Source: Granulicella sp. (GTDB taxonomy: Bacteria; Acidobacteriota; Terriglobia; Terriglobales; Acidobacteriaceae). From it: a stretch of DNA of 64,000 nt. The position numbers were made by a program, and so were the translations under genes. Location of the stretch: NCBI GenBank assembly GCA_025357875.1, contig JANYLK010000180.1, positions 1-64,000 on the forward strand, read 5' to 3'. This document shows, one piece after another, positions 9,495 to 18,108 of this stretch. The notes below the pieces were generated by a model that was given only the letters and a program-made list of their open reading frames with translations, searched no databases and was not told where the DNA came from. Each line of letters begins with the position of its first letter. The first letter of the stretch is position 1.

Positions 9495-9535
9495 TCAATT
9501 TACGCAAATAGCCGATTTCAACTCCATAACGATCT

Positions 9536-12500
9536 CTAAACATGGACGGCGTCCCCTGCATCGCGAGTCGACGAGTCTTCCCCGGCAACACTTGCCAACC
9601 GACTCACCGTCGTCCTCGTCGTACCAACCGCCAACGTCTCCGGAAACTCCAGCCGGAATGTCGTTCCAACGCCGACCTCACTCTGCACATGCATCTTGCC
9701 GGCGTGCTCCTGCATAATCCCGTAACTGACTGCCAGACCGAGCCCCGTACCCTTGTGCTCGCCTCTGCGCGGCTTCGTCTTGGTCGTGAAAAACGGGTCG
9801 AAGATGCGATGCAGATTCTCCTGCTCAATTCCGCCGCCAAAATCCTGTACCACCACCCACACGCGGCCGCCAGTGTTTTCCGTTGCAATCCTTATCCTTG
9901 CATCGGGTGAACCGTGCATCGCGTCTCGCGCATTCAGTAAGAGGTTCAACACAACTTGCTGTAGCTTGCCCTCGTTCCCGTGAACCCGCGGAAGATTCGG
10001 ATCCAGATCCGTCTCCACCTTGATCTGTCCAGTCTTGAACTGGTGTTCCAGCAGCGTCAGCGTATCGCGCAGCAATCGATTCAGGTCAACCGAAGCAAAC
10101 TCGGCACCGCCCGTTCTTGAGAAATTCAGCAGCCCGTTCACGATCTCCGACGCCCGGAAAGTCTGCTGCGTGATCTTCTCCAGCACTGGCGCAAGCCGCG
10201 GATCCTGCTCCATCATGGGACGCATCTGTTTGGCCAGCATCTGCGTGTAACTCGAAATCACCGCCAGCGGAGTGTTGACTTCGTGCGCGACTCCCGCCGC
10301 AAGCAAGCCAATCGACGACAGCTTCTCCGCCTGCGTCAATTGCGCCTCCAACTCGATGCGGTCGGTAATGTCATCGACCAGTATAATGCGTCCCACCACC
10401 GTGAAGTCGCGCGTCAGCAAAGGCGCAATCGCAATGTTCGCAACTCGCGTCTCGCCGGTGGGCAACGCCAGCCTGATCTTGTAGAACGTGTGTGTCCCCT
10501 GTTCCTCGCGCACATCGTTGAAGCGAGCCATAAACTCCGGAGGGAAAATCGTAACCAGCGATTGTCGCAATGCCTCTGCCCGCGACTTCGCATACATTAC
10601 CTCCATCTGCGCGTTCCAACTCTCGATCCGGTCCTCCAGATCGACGGCGAAGATGCCAATGTGAATCGACTCCACGATATTCTCGTGGAACTCCTTCAGC
10701 CGTTCGAACTCCGTAATCTTCTGCTCCAACCGCCGATAAAGCTGCGCATTCTGAATCGCAATACCAATATATCCAGCCAGCGATCCCAGCACCTCCACGT
10801 CTTCGCTGGAAAGGAAGTCGCCGGCATCGGTGCGCCCTAATCCGATGATTGCCACTGTCCTCGTACCTCCGCCCTCGCGGTTCGCCACGCGGCATGGCAG
10901 GTAATAATTCAGATCAAGCAGACCCGCGCTCCTCCGCTGCGAGTTCGGCAGACGCAGCACCTGCTGCGGATTCTCTAAAAAAATGTGGTCGTTAGACCCC
11001 TTGCTGTCGAAGTCGAGAAAGCGAACATCCAGCGCCTCCAGATCAGACGCCGCCAGGTTGGTCAACCCATGCGAAGCCGCAAGTTCAAAACTACGTCGCG
11101 GCTCCCCCCGAAAATCCGCGTTGTTCGTATCCGAGCCTTCCGATGCTAGAAACACAGCCACCCGCGTCACCAGAAGCGTCTGCGGCAACCGCTCCACAAT
11201 CGAGTCCATAAGAGCGCGCAGGTCAGTCTGTGAATTCAAGCTGCGACCAAAGTCGATGAGGGTCTCGCGATAGTCAAAACTTTTTTGATCGAATACCCGT
11301 TCAACCCGCGCCTGCAACATTCGCTTCAGCGGATCGAACACCAACCCGGTCACCATAATGGCAATCACCAGCCCCGGCGTGCCCAGCGACGTCCGCGTGT
11401 GCACAATCTCTCCGCCTAACGCGACCACGCCAAAGTAAAGCCCGACAATCGCAGCGGTCGCCAGCGTATAAGTCACGCCGCGCTTGAAGATCAGGTCAAC
11501 GTCCATCAAACGGTAGCGTACGATCGCCCAACTGAAAGTCAGCGGCAGAAGAGCCAGAAACAGCAGCACCACCTTCTGCAGCATCACCGGCTCAGCGATA
11601 CCTAGCAGGAACGGAATCGCATACAGCAGCGTGAACGGTCCCACTGCCAGCAGCGTTCCACGCGTCAGCCACTTCAGTTGCTGACGCTCCAAACCGGATT
11701 CGGCACGCACGTACCGCGAATAGAAAACGACCGCGGCGATCACGTAATACAGCGCCACATACGCATAGTCGATCTGGTCCAGACGATGGCTCAAAACGCC
11801 GGTCGCCGACCAGAAACTGATCGCCCACAACTGCAACCCAATAAGAAACGCTCCCGGCACATAGAGCAGCGGAGCAAACATTTGCCGCCGCACTCGGTAC
11901 GGAACCCTTTCTTCGTCGATCTCGTTTGCTCCGGCCGCGTCCGAAAAACTTATCGCGAAATGCAGGAAAAGCGCTGGCTGCAACATCGTCGCCAGCAGAT
12001 TTCCCCAGTAAATCACTCGATCGAATAGTCCAGGCTCACCCGTCGAACGAAAGGCATACAGCACGAACGAAACCAGACAGAAGAAATAAAAATGCGTCGA
12101 CTTAGGCGCAGTCCAGCGCCGGAATAATACGTACAGCCCGATCAGCAGATAGACCAGCGCAATCAGCCGCGATCCCTGGTCCGCGCTGCGGTCAGCCGCT
12201 TCCAGATAGACCTGCACCGGAAACACCGCTGCTCCGTTCGCGCCCGGCATTCGGCGAATGATGAAATACGTCGCAGCATGTTCGTAAAGCCCGTTACCGT
12301 ACATCGCTCGAACCTGCGATGCCAGCCGAGGCGTCGGTGTTCCATTTACCGACTCCAGAATGTCACCAACGCGGATTCCATCGCGGTAACCGGGAGATTG
12401 CGCTGGTACTCTGTCCGCGCGCAAACCACCCTGCGCTTCCACCCACCCGACTCCATCCGTAGGAAACTCAACACCTAGTTCCTGAGAAAGGTTGAACCCC

Positions 12501-12574
12501 GCAAGGACGCAGACTCCCAACGTCGCCAGAGCGAGAGCGACAGCGAGAATGCGCGTGTGAAAAGCGTTTCTCAT
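9536..12574 (-). CDS. Multi-domain membrane sensor histidine kinase (PDZ-like, TM, GAF, PAS, HisKA, HATPase)
   Basis: A 1012-residue kinase. An N-terminal membrane anchor is followed by a periplasmic PDZ-like segment (about 38-110, with SPGYRDGIRVGDILESVNG), a block of seven to eight membrane helices (about 130-390), a GAF domain (about 440-610), a PAS domain (about 630-740), HisKA with His764 in GVAHEVNTPL, and an HATPase domain with NLLLNARDAM, DFGGGI and GTGLGLAV. This is an NtrB-like output behind an unusual sensory front. The gene precedes the NtrC-type regulator in the same direction. The PDZ-like part may bind unfolded or cleaved envelope proteins, which is speculative. Confidence 0.93.
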   Translation of the reverse strand: MRNAFHTRILAVALALATLGVCVLAGFNLSQELGVEFPTDGVGWVEAQGGLRADRVPAQSPGYRDGIRVGDILESVNGTPTPRLASQVRAMYGNGLYEHAATYFIIRRMPGANGAAVFPVQVYLEAADRSADQGSRLIALVYLLIGLYVLFRRWTAPKSTHFYFFCLVSFVLYAFRSTGEPGLFDRVIYWGNLLATMLQPALFLHFAISFSDAAGANEIDEERVPYRVRRQMFAPLLYVPGAFLIGLQLWAISFWSATGVLSHRLDQIDYAYVALYYVIAAVVFYSRYVRAESGLERQQLKWLTRGTLLAVGPFTLLYAIPFLLGIAEPVMLQKVVLLFLALLPLTFSWAIVRYRLMDVDLIFKRGVTYTLATAAIVGLYFGVVALGGEIVHTRTSLGTPGLVIAIMVTGLVFDPLKRMLQARVERVFDQKSFDYRETLIDFGRSLNSQTDLRALMDSIVERLPQTLLVTRVAVFLASEGSDTNNADFRGEPRRSFELAASHGLTNLAASDLEALDVRFLDFDSKGSNDHIFLENPQQVLRLPNSQRRSAGLLDLNYYLPCRVANREGGGTRTVAIIGLGRTDAGDFLSSEDVEVLGSLAGYIGIAIQNAQLYRRLEQKITEFERLKEFHENIVESIHIGIFAVDLEDRIESWNAQMEVMYAKSRAEALRQSLVTIFPPEFMARFNDVREEQGTHTFYKIRLALPTGETRVANIAIAPLLTRDFTVVGRIILVDDITDRIELEAQLTQAEKLSSIGLLAAGVAHEVNTPLAVISSYTQMLAKQMRPMMEQDPRLAPVLEKITQQTFRASEIVNGLLNFSRTGGAEFASVDLNRLLRDTLTLLEHQFKTGQIKVETDLDPNLPRVHGNEGKLQQVVLNLLLNARDAMHGSPDARIRIATENTGGRVWVVVQDFGGGIEQENLHRIFDPFFTTKTKPRRGEHKGTGLGLAVSYGIMQEHAGKMHVQSEVGVGTTFRLEFPETLAVGTTRTTVSRLASVAGEDSSTRDAGDAVHV

Positions 12575-12927
12575 GATGAGGACACCAACTTTAGGTCCCG
12601 CTTTGTCGCGTACCCCGCATAGGTGTATTTACAATCAACCAAGCAACTTGATCGCCAAACTGCAAGTCGTTGATTTGAAGGGCTTCCAGCTTCCAGTGCA
12701 CGAAAGGCCTACCAATAATCATAAACGCTTCCATTAATTGGGGAACTAACTCATGCAAAATCTAATCCGCACACCTCCCCTGCGCTTGAACAACCCTGCA
12801 CGAAGTAGCCAGGTATCCCACCATTTTGAAACGAGTATCATCAGTTACGCACAGAGCTTCTGGCCGGTTCCATTAATTCAACGGGCCATGTCAGTTGACC
12901 TCCCGACCCGCCCCAGAGACCGCCATC
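12575..12927. other. Divergent intergenic region between the sensor kinase gene and holB
   Basis: About 350 bp between two outward-reading genes, so it should hold both promoters. I looked for sigma-54 (TGGCAC-N5-TTGC) and sigma-70 elements and saw no convincing one. No hairpin or repeat was noticed. A holB frame opens in phase at a TTG at 12895. Confidence 0.5.
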
Positions 12928-14094
12928 ATGTTACCCATCAAGCTGCCGGCTGATTTCAACGAATTCCTCGGCAATACCCACGCCGTCGAATCCCTGCGCT
13001 CCGCCATCGCCGCCAGCCGTATGCCGCACGCCCTCATCCTCTCCGGGGCCGCCGGAGCTGGCAAATACACTCTCGCCCTTATGCTCGCCATGACCATTCA
13101 GTGCGAGCGCCAGCCCCGCGATCTCTGGTCTAATGGCCAGGCCCTGGCCGGCTTCTGCGGCCACTGCTCCAACTGCACGCGCATCGCTACCGCCGCCAAC
13201 CTGGAAGAGCAAGTCGCCGCCGCCGTTCTGGCACGCGATGACCTACGCGAAACCGACAAAAAAGAAACCCGCGTCCTCATTCAGCCACACCCCGACGTCC
13301 TCATCCTTCCCCCTGACCCGCCGCAGCTCTTGATCAAGCTTGGCCAAGTCCGCACCCTCATCCAGCGCGCCCACTACCTGCCGGCAGAGGCGCCCCGCCG
13401 TATCTTCATCGTCACGTCGGCCAACATGATGAAGGAGGCCGCAAACTCGCTGCTCAAAATTCTTGAGGAGCCGCCGGATTCAGTCCACATTTTCATCCTT
13501 GCGGAAAACCTCGGGGAACTGCTCCCCACCATTCGCTCCCGCTGCGCCACTGTCCGCCTCGGAGCGCTGCCGATCGAAGAGATGGAGATGCTCCTCGCCG
13601 ATCGACGCCCCGAGGTTTTACCCAAACAGCGCTCTCTCATCGCACGGCTCTCGCAAGGTGCAGTCGGCCGAGCCATCGCCTTCGACCTCGAAGCCTACAC
13701 CGCAGCCCGCGCCGATGCCCTTATCTTCCTTACCAACGCCGCGGCTGCTCTCAACGCTTCCTCAAACACAGAGCTCGACCACACCGCCCTCTTCAAGATG
13801 ACCGAAACGTATCGCGCGGGAGCAGATGGCCAACAGAAAACCACCGCTCTCCTACGCGCCTTTTCGCTCCTCCTCGAAGACCTGCTGCTGCTCAACGCGG
13901 GTACCCCCGAACTCCTGCGCAACATCGATCTCCGCGCCGAATTAGACCGCCTTGCAGTAGCCCTTCCCTTCGAGTGGATCGAGCGCGCAAGCCACGCCGC
14001 CGACCAGGTCCAATCCGGCCTCCGCCGTAACCTCCTACGCTCTCTCTCGCTCGACGCCTTCGCCGCCCAACTCGCCACACCGATTGGTGTGTAA
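12928..14094 (+). CDS. holB: DNA polymerase III, delta-prime subunit (clamp loader)
   Basis: Part of the clamp-loader ATPase that opens the beta clamp. The 388-residue protein has the RFC/DnaX-like AAA+ layout: GNTHAVESLRSAI at the N-terminus, a P-loop-like GAAGAGKYT (about 40-48), a zinc-binding group with Cys59 and CGHCSNC at 77-83, NSLLKILEEPP, and the SRC motif (RSRCATV) with the arginine finger. The P-loop is close to a true Walker A, unlike the degenerate one of E. coli HolB. I chose ATG 12928; an in-phase TTG at 12895 would add 11 residues. The end lies beside a dispersed repeat. Confidence 0.9.
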   Translation: MLPIKLPADFNEFLGNTHAVESLRSAIAASRMPHALILSGAAGAGKYTLALMLAMTIQCERQPRDLWSNGQALAGFCGHCSNCTRIATAANLEEQVAAAVLARDDLRETDKKETRVLIQPHPDVLILPPDPPQLLIKLGQVRTLIQRAHYLPAEAPRRIFIVTSANMMKEAANSLLKILEEPPDSVHIFILAENLGELLPTIRSRCATVRLGALPIEEMEMLLADRRPEVLPKQRSLIARLSQGAVGRAIAFDLEAYTAARADALIFLTNAAAALNASSNTELDHTALFKMTETYRAGADGQQKTTALLRAFSLLLEDLLLLNAGTPELLRNIDLRAELDRLAVALPFEWIERASHAADQVQSGLRRNLLRSLSLDAFAAQLATPIGV

Positions 14095-14098
14095 AGCT

Positions 14099-14172
14099 GA
14101 GTCATTCAGTGTGTCATTCCGTGGCGTACCTGTTTGTCCTTCCGTAGCGGAGCAGTGGGATCCGCTTTAAGC
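14099..14172. repeat. Decayed GTCATTCC-type dispersed repeat
   Basis: The intergenic DNA contains GTCATTCAGTG, GTCATTCCGTGGCG and GTCCTTCCGTAGCGGAGCAG followed by GGGATCCGC. It belongs to the same family as the repeats at 25137-25275 and inside ileS at 19555-19599: a head GTCATTC, then a small GC palindrome, then a GGGATCC/GGAATC-like tail. It lies between two convergent genes. Confidence 0.65.
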
Positions 14173-14178
14173 CCTGCG

Positions 14179-15267
14179 CTACTTTACCCGCGCAGCCTTC
14201 TCCAACCGATCCCGCAGCGCCTCACCTAACCCATCCATCGCCGGCATCGGACACACAATTACCTTCACTCCACGCGAATCCAACAACCGCAGTCCGAAGT
14301 ACAGCAGCCTCGCGAGCACCTCAGCGTCCTCCCACGGCCCCCAGCGGAACGCGGCCGCGGCGTGCGAGGCGTCCCAGCCATCCGGCAACATAACGCCGAC
14401 CTCAGCCCCGTCGTGCCGTGATATCTCCTCCAGCAACTCCTGCCGCCCCTCCACCAGCACTAACTTCGCTTGCGGAGCATAATGCCGCATCCCCATTCCT
14501 GGCGATGGCAGCGACTCCGCAATTCCTGAATTACCGGTCACCGCAGCAGTCACCAAAACCTCTTCCCCAATTACCCGCGAGATCATCGCCGCCGTCACCG
14601 CCCCCGGCCGATAGATCAACCGCGCTGCCACATCCAGCACAGTCGACTCCAACCCAACATTCGTCGGCCCACCATCCAGCACAGCATCGATTCTCCCGTC
14701 CAGATCAGCCAGCACATGCGCTGCCGTTGTTGGGCTCGGACCGCCAAAGCGGTTTGCGCTCGGCGCCGCCACAGGAACTCTTCCCAACCGGATCAACTCC
14801 CGCGCCACAGCATGATTCGGAGTCCGCACCCCGACCAAAGCACGTCCAGCCGTAACCGCATCCGGTATCTCAGACGAACGCGGAAGCAGCAGTGTCAACG
14901 GCCCCGGCCAGAAGGCCTCCATCAACGCCTCCGCTCGCACCCGCAACTCCGCAGGCAGCAGCAGTACCCGCTCCAGCATCTCGCGACCCTCCACATGCAC
15001 AATCAGCGGATCCCAGCCAGGCCGATCCTTCGCCGCAAATATCTTCTGCACAGCCGCCGCATCTAGCGCATTGGCACCCAGTCCATAGACCGTCTCCGTA
15101 GGAAACGCGACCGTCCCTCCTCCACGCAGCAGTGCCGCGGCACGCGCAACCCCCGCAGCCCCCAATATCCCCGTCGCCTGCAACCGTTCGGTCTTCAAAC
15201 TCTCCCCAGGCTTCGACTGCCCATCATGTCCGCGATCACCTTCATCCGATCCGCTCATAGAAGGCAT
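14179..15267 (-). CDS. tsaC: L-threonylcarbamoyladenylate synthase, Sua5 type
   Basis: Makes threonylcarbamoyl-AMP from Thr, bicarbonate and ATP for the t6A37 modification of ANN-decoding tRNAs. The YrdC-like domain covers about residues 35-230, with the nucleotide/threonine pocket TVAFPTETVYGLGANAL, the KDRP basic site and SANRFGG. The C-terminal Sua5 domain (about 260-362) makes this the long Sua5 form rather than the short TsaC. The first 30 residues are polar and poorly conserved; a start further in is possible. The 5' end overlaps nothing functional but lies close to the divergent CYTH gene. Confidence 0.92.
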   Translation of the reverse strand: MPSMSGSDEGDRGHDGQSKPGESLKTERLQATGILGAAGVARAAALLRGGGTVAFPTETVYGLGANALDAAAVQKIFAAKDRPGWDPLIVHVEGREMLERVLLLPAELRVRAEALMEAFWPGPLTLLLPRSSEIPDAVTAGRALVGVRTPNHAVARELIRLGRVPVAAPSANRFGGPSPTTAAHVLADLDGRIDAVLDGGPTNVGLESTVLDVAARLIYRPGAVTAAMISRVIGEEVLVTAAVTGNSGIAESLPSPGMGMRHYAPQAKLVLVEGRQELLEEISRHDGAEVGVMLPDGWDASHAAAAFRWGPWEDAEVLARLLYFGLRLLDSRGVKVIVCPMPAMDGLGEALRDRLEKAARVK

Positions 15268-15309
15268 ACCCTCCTTTTCCTGATCCTACCGCCGCCGTAT
15301 ACTCTTCGC

Positions 15310-16002
15310 ATGCAGATTGCCGAGATTGAGCTCAAGTTTCCCATCGACGATCTCGCACAGCTTCAATCGCGTCTCCCTGGCATTGGTTTGCTGCTCGACA
15401 CACCACGTACCTTCGAACTCAATACCCTCTACGACACGCCCGGCCGCACCCTGCGCGAATCAAAACAGCTCCTCCGCATCCGCCAGTACGGAGACATCTG
15501 GACCCTGACCCACAAGCGCCAACCCAATACCGCACCCATCAATAATTCAGCCGAATTCGGCCCCGCTGCGAAATATAAGGTGCGCATTGAAACTGAAACC
15601 CACGTCGACGATGGTCCCGCCCTCGGCGCTATCTTTGAACGTTTAGGATACGCGCCCGTCTTCCGCTATGAAAAGTTCCGTACCGAGTGGTCGCAAATTA
15701 CCACCACTATCGAAGGCCCACTCTTCGCCGGCGTGCCGGAATCCTTAGACTTCCCAGCACCAAATCACAGATGCCACCTGGTCCTCGACGAAACGCCCAT
15801 CGGGGACTATGCAGAACTCGAAGGCCCACCCGCCTGGATTGACAAAACCCTCGCCAGGCTTGGCGTAGACCCGGCCTCGTGCCTCACCGAGAGTTATGGC
15901 CGCCTCTTCCTTGCATGGAAAACCCGCACCGGCAGCGCTGCCGACAATCTAACCTTCGATGAAATTTCATCGGTGCAGATCCTCCAACCCTCCTTTCGCT
16001 AA
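15310..16002 (+). CDS. CYTH domain protein (class IV adenylate cyclase / triphosphatase-like)
   Basis: A 230-residue protein that begins directly with the CYTH signature ExExK (E5, E7, K9). Basic and acidic strands lining a triphosphate tunnel follow: RESKQLLRIR, TLTHKR, VRIETE, FEKFRTEW-like (here YEKFRTEW), LVLDETPIGDYAELEG. CYTH enzymes act on triphosphates such as ATP, thiamine triphosphate or inorganic tripolyphosphate with divalent metals. The substrate here cannot be inferred. ATG 15310 is chosen because the motif sits at the very N-terminus in this family; the frame is open upstream but that part has no domain character. Confidence 0.87.
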   Translation: MQIAEIELKFPIDDLAQLQSRLPGIGLLLDTPRTFELNTLYDTPGRTLRESKQLLRIRQYGDIWTLTHKRQPNTAPINNSAEFGPAAKYKVRIETETHVDDGPALGAIFERLGYAPVFRYEKFRTEWSQITTTIEGPLFAGVPESLDFPAPNHRCHLVLDETPIGDYAELEGPPAWIDKTLARLGVDPASCLTESYGRLFLAWKTRTGSAADNLTFDEISSVQILQPSFR

Positions 16003-16600
16003 CGCGTCGCACCCGCACGCCGATAACTTCCTCAGAGACCCGCGCTTGCCCGCAGGAACAGAGGAGTCGGCCGACGCAGTGTCTTCCGCCACATTCCGCC
16101 AGCAGCGCCGAGACAATCTCATTGTCGAAGTGGCGACCGCCGCCAAACTCCACGATTTGATCCAGCGCTACAATCTGCAAGCCGAGACCGCTCCGCTGAG
16201 TAACTTCGAGGCCATGAAAGACCGGCTGAATGCTATGGAGGACGAGGCAGAGAGCCTCACCGATCGTCATACTCCCGAAGCCTCCATTCAGGTCTACACC
16301 CTGCTCCATGACCAGATACTGTCGGCAGATGCCGCGCTCTTTGACTCTCTCATTCCGTTTGTGGTGTCCGAGGAAGTTCTCCGTGACAGCGAGGTCCAGC
16401 GCCTGGGCGTCGCCAATCGCAGTGTCGCGATCACGCTCTGGTCCTCCACGCTCCTCGGTGCAGTTTTGGTTGCGATTTTCTCCTCCGTGCTTGGGCGGAA
16501 CATCACCCGTGGTATCCGCCTCGTCGCCGAACGCGCTAACGCAATCGCATGCGGAGATCGTCGAAGAGCATGTAGGACTCGAGCGAGCGGACGCCCATGA
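16003..16600 (+). pseudogene. Fragment of a membrane sensor protein (four-helix sensor, TM, HAMP)
   Basis: The frame encodes a helical periplasmic-like stretch (about 16085-16430), one clear membrane helix (SVAITLWSSTLLGAVLVAIF) and the start of a HAMP linker (NITRGIRLVAERANAIACGD), then decays with no signalling domain. No start with a ribosome site or first membrane helix is seen, and the frame runs back into the CYTH gene. Methyl-accepting chemotaxis proteins and histidine kinases both have this layout. Most likely the middle of such a gene left by deletion at both ends. The 16601-16759 stretch after it holds nothing I recognise. Confidence 0.6.
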
Positions 16601-16759
16601 GCGGAGCGAAGCGGATGTCGCGGGTAAGGCGGATAAGGGGAAGGCGTTTTTCCGATATGGCACTCGAGTCTCAAGTCGAGCGCTTCCGCTCCAATACCGC
16701 GCAGCCATAGCCAGCCGAAAAGCGGTCTATGTTCACTAAGCCTCTCGTCCAGCTTTGCC

Positions 16760-17752
16760 CTAAAAGATCTGGAAATTTACCTCGATGTTCAGTTCAACCG
16801 CGACCGGTTTGCCACCCTCCATCGCGGGTTTGAAACGGTACTGCTTCACCGCTTCAACTGCCTTATCGTCCAGCCCCATGCCCACCCCACGTGACGTATG
16901 TACATTTTGCGGCCGCCCTTGGGCGTCCACAATAAGGTTCACCATCACGACTCCCATGAATTTCGCCTTGCGCGCTTCCTCGCTAAACTCCGGCTCAACC
17001 TGGAAGATCACCACCGGAGTCGAAACTCCGCCGCCAATCTTCCGCAATCCTCCGCCGTAGTTTCCGCCAGATCCCGGCCCAAGCCCTGACCCATTGCCAG
17101 ATCCAAGCCCTGACCCGCTTCCGTTCCCCATCGAAGATCCAACCAGCGGCGAGTTGGGCATTCCGATGTTCGGCATGTTGTTGTTCGCCATCTTCAAATC
17201 CTTCTGCACTTCGATCGTAGGATCGGGCATCCGGATTTTGGGCTCTTCCATTGGCGGAGCCTTAGGAGGAGTGATCTGCTTGTCGACAAACTTTGGCAGA
17301 TGCCCCTTGGTCACTGGCGTGGGTCCACGCTGACCACCGCCTCCGCCCATCGTTTCCATCTTCGGAGCCAGCGGTGGCGGCGTCAAGAGCGTGGTCAATT
17401 CCAACTGCTTCTTGACGTTCATGTCGTGTACTACGCGCGCACCCCAGAAGAAAAACAAAAGGATCAACGCAGCATAGATAACGATCGCGGACGCGGTGGC
17501 CTTCGGATCCTGCTTCATCGCCATCCGATCCACAACTGCGATCGGCTTGGACTCCAGAACCAAAGGTGGCAGTTTTACAGGAAAAAATACGTCGCGCAGA
17601 TTGCTCCACAAGGAAGAAAATGTTCCCCCGTCGCTCTGCAGCATGTCGCCGTCGCCCAGCGATGACTCCACGCCGGCCCGCAGTGTAGGGCCCGGCCTTC
17701 CCAGATCATCTTCCGGTATAAACCCAAATTCAGACAAGTCGATTTGCCTCAA
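16760..17752 (-). CDS. TonB family energy-transducing protein
   Basis: Couples the inner-membrane proton motive force to outer-membrane receptors. The 330-residue protein has a cytoplasmic N-terminus (about 1-85), one membrane helix (about 86-106), a Pro-rich span (PPPLAPKM, PPKAPPMEEP), a Gly/Ser/Asn linker (about 200-235) and a C-terminal TonB domain (about 245-330) with VEPEFSEEARKAKFMG, VDAQGRPQNV and AVEAVKQYRFKPA. The long cytoplasmic N-terminus is unusual compared with classical TonB. The frame starts with TTG at 17752; an internal ATG at 17644 is an alternative. No exbB/exbD is adjacent. Confidence 0.9.
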   Translation of the reverse strand: MRQIDLSEFGFIPEDDLGRPGPTLRAGVESSLGDGDMLQSDGGTFSSLWSNLRDVFFPVKLPPLVLESKPIAVVDRMAMKQDPKATASAIVIYAALILLFFFWGARVVHDMNVKKQLELTTLLTPPPLAPKMETMGGGGGQRGPTPVTKGHLPKFVDKQITPPKAPPMEEPKIRMPDPTIEVQKDLKMANNNMPNIGMPNSPLVGSSMGNGSGSGLGSGNGSGLGPGSGGNYGGGLRKIGGGVSTPVVIFQVEPEFSEEARKAKFMGVVMVNLIVDAQGRPQNVHTSRGVGMGLDDKAVEAVKQYRFKPAMEGGKPVAVELNIEVNFQIF

Positions 17753-18108
17753 AAGCAGGGGCCAGTAAAAGCCGCTCTGCGTTTCCTCTCGGATATCGCG
17801 CGTTTACGCTCGCCTAATCCGTGTCCGGTCTACGCCGGTTCACTGCTGGTCGCGCTGCATCTGGCCCCACACACCATTCTACAAAAGATTTGCTCTTCCA
17901 ACGTATCCAAACTCTTTGACGCACATTGACCCCCGGAGGTCTCTACTCCAGAGAAGCAAAAACTGCGAATGTGAATTGTTTTCAAACGGCTACATCATCG
18001 CGTACGAGTCTTGGCACCAGCCGCTCCGGCAAACCGCGCTCCTCCGCGTCAACCTCCCATCACACCCGATACAATAAAGGCTTGCGGTATAAGAATCACG
18101 AGGAACGA
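17753..18108. other. Intergenic region upstream of ileS
   Basis: About 355 bp between divergent genes. A good -10 (TACAAT, 18070-18075) lies 34 bp before the ileS ATG, with only a weak -35-like GTCAAC 16 bp upstream of it. AGGA at 18101-18104 is the ileS ribosome site. I saw no T-box or other leader structure. The frame is open through this stretch in phase with ileS but has no conserved character. Confidence 0.5.

Noticed and set aside
17753..18108. T-box riboswitch in the ileS leader
   Set aside because: No T-box sequence, no specifier stem and no terminator hairpin could be seen.
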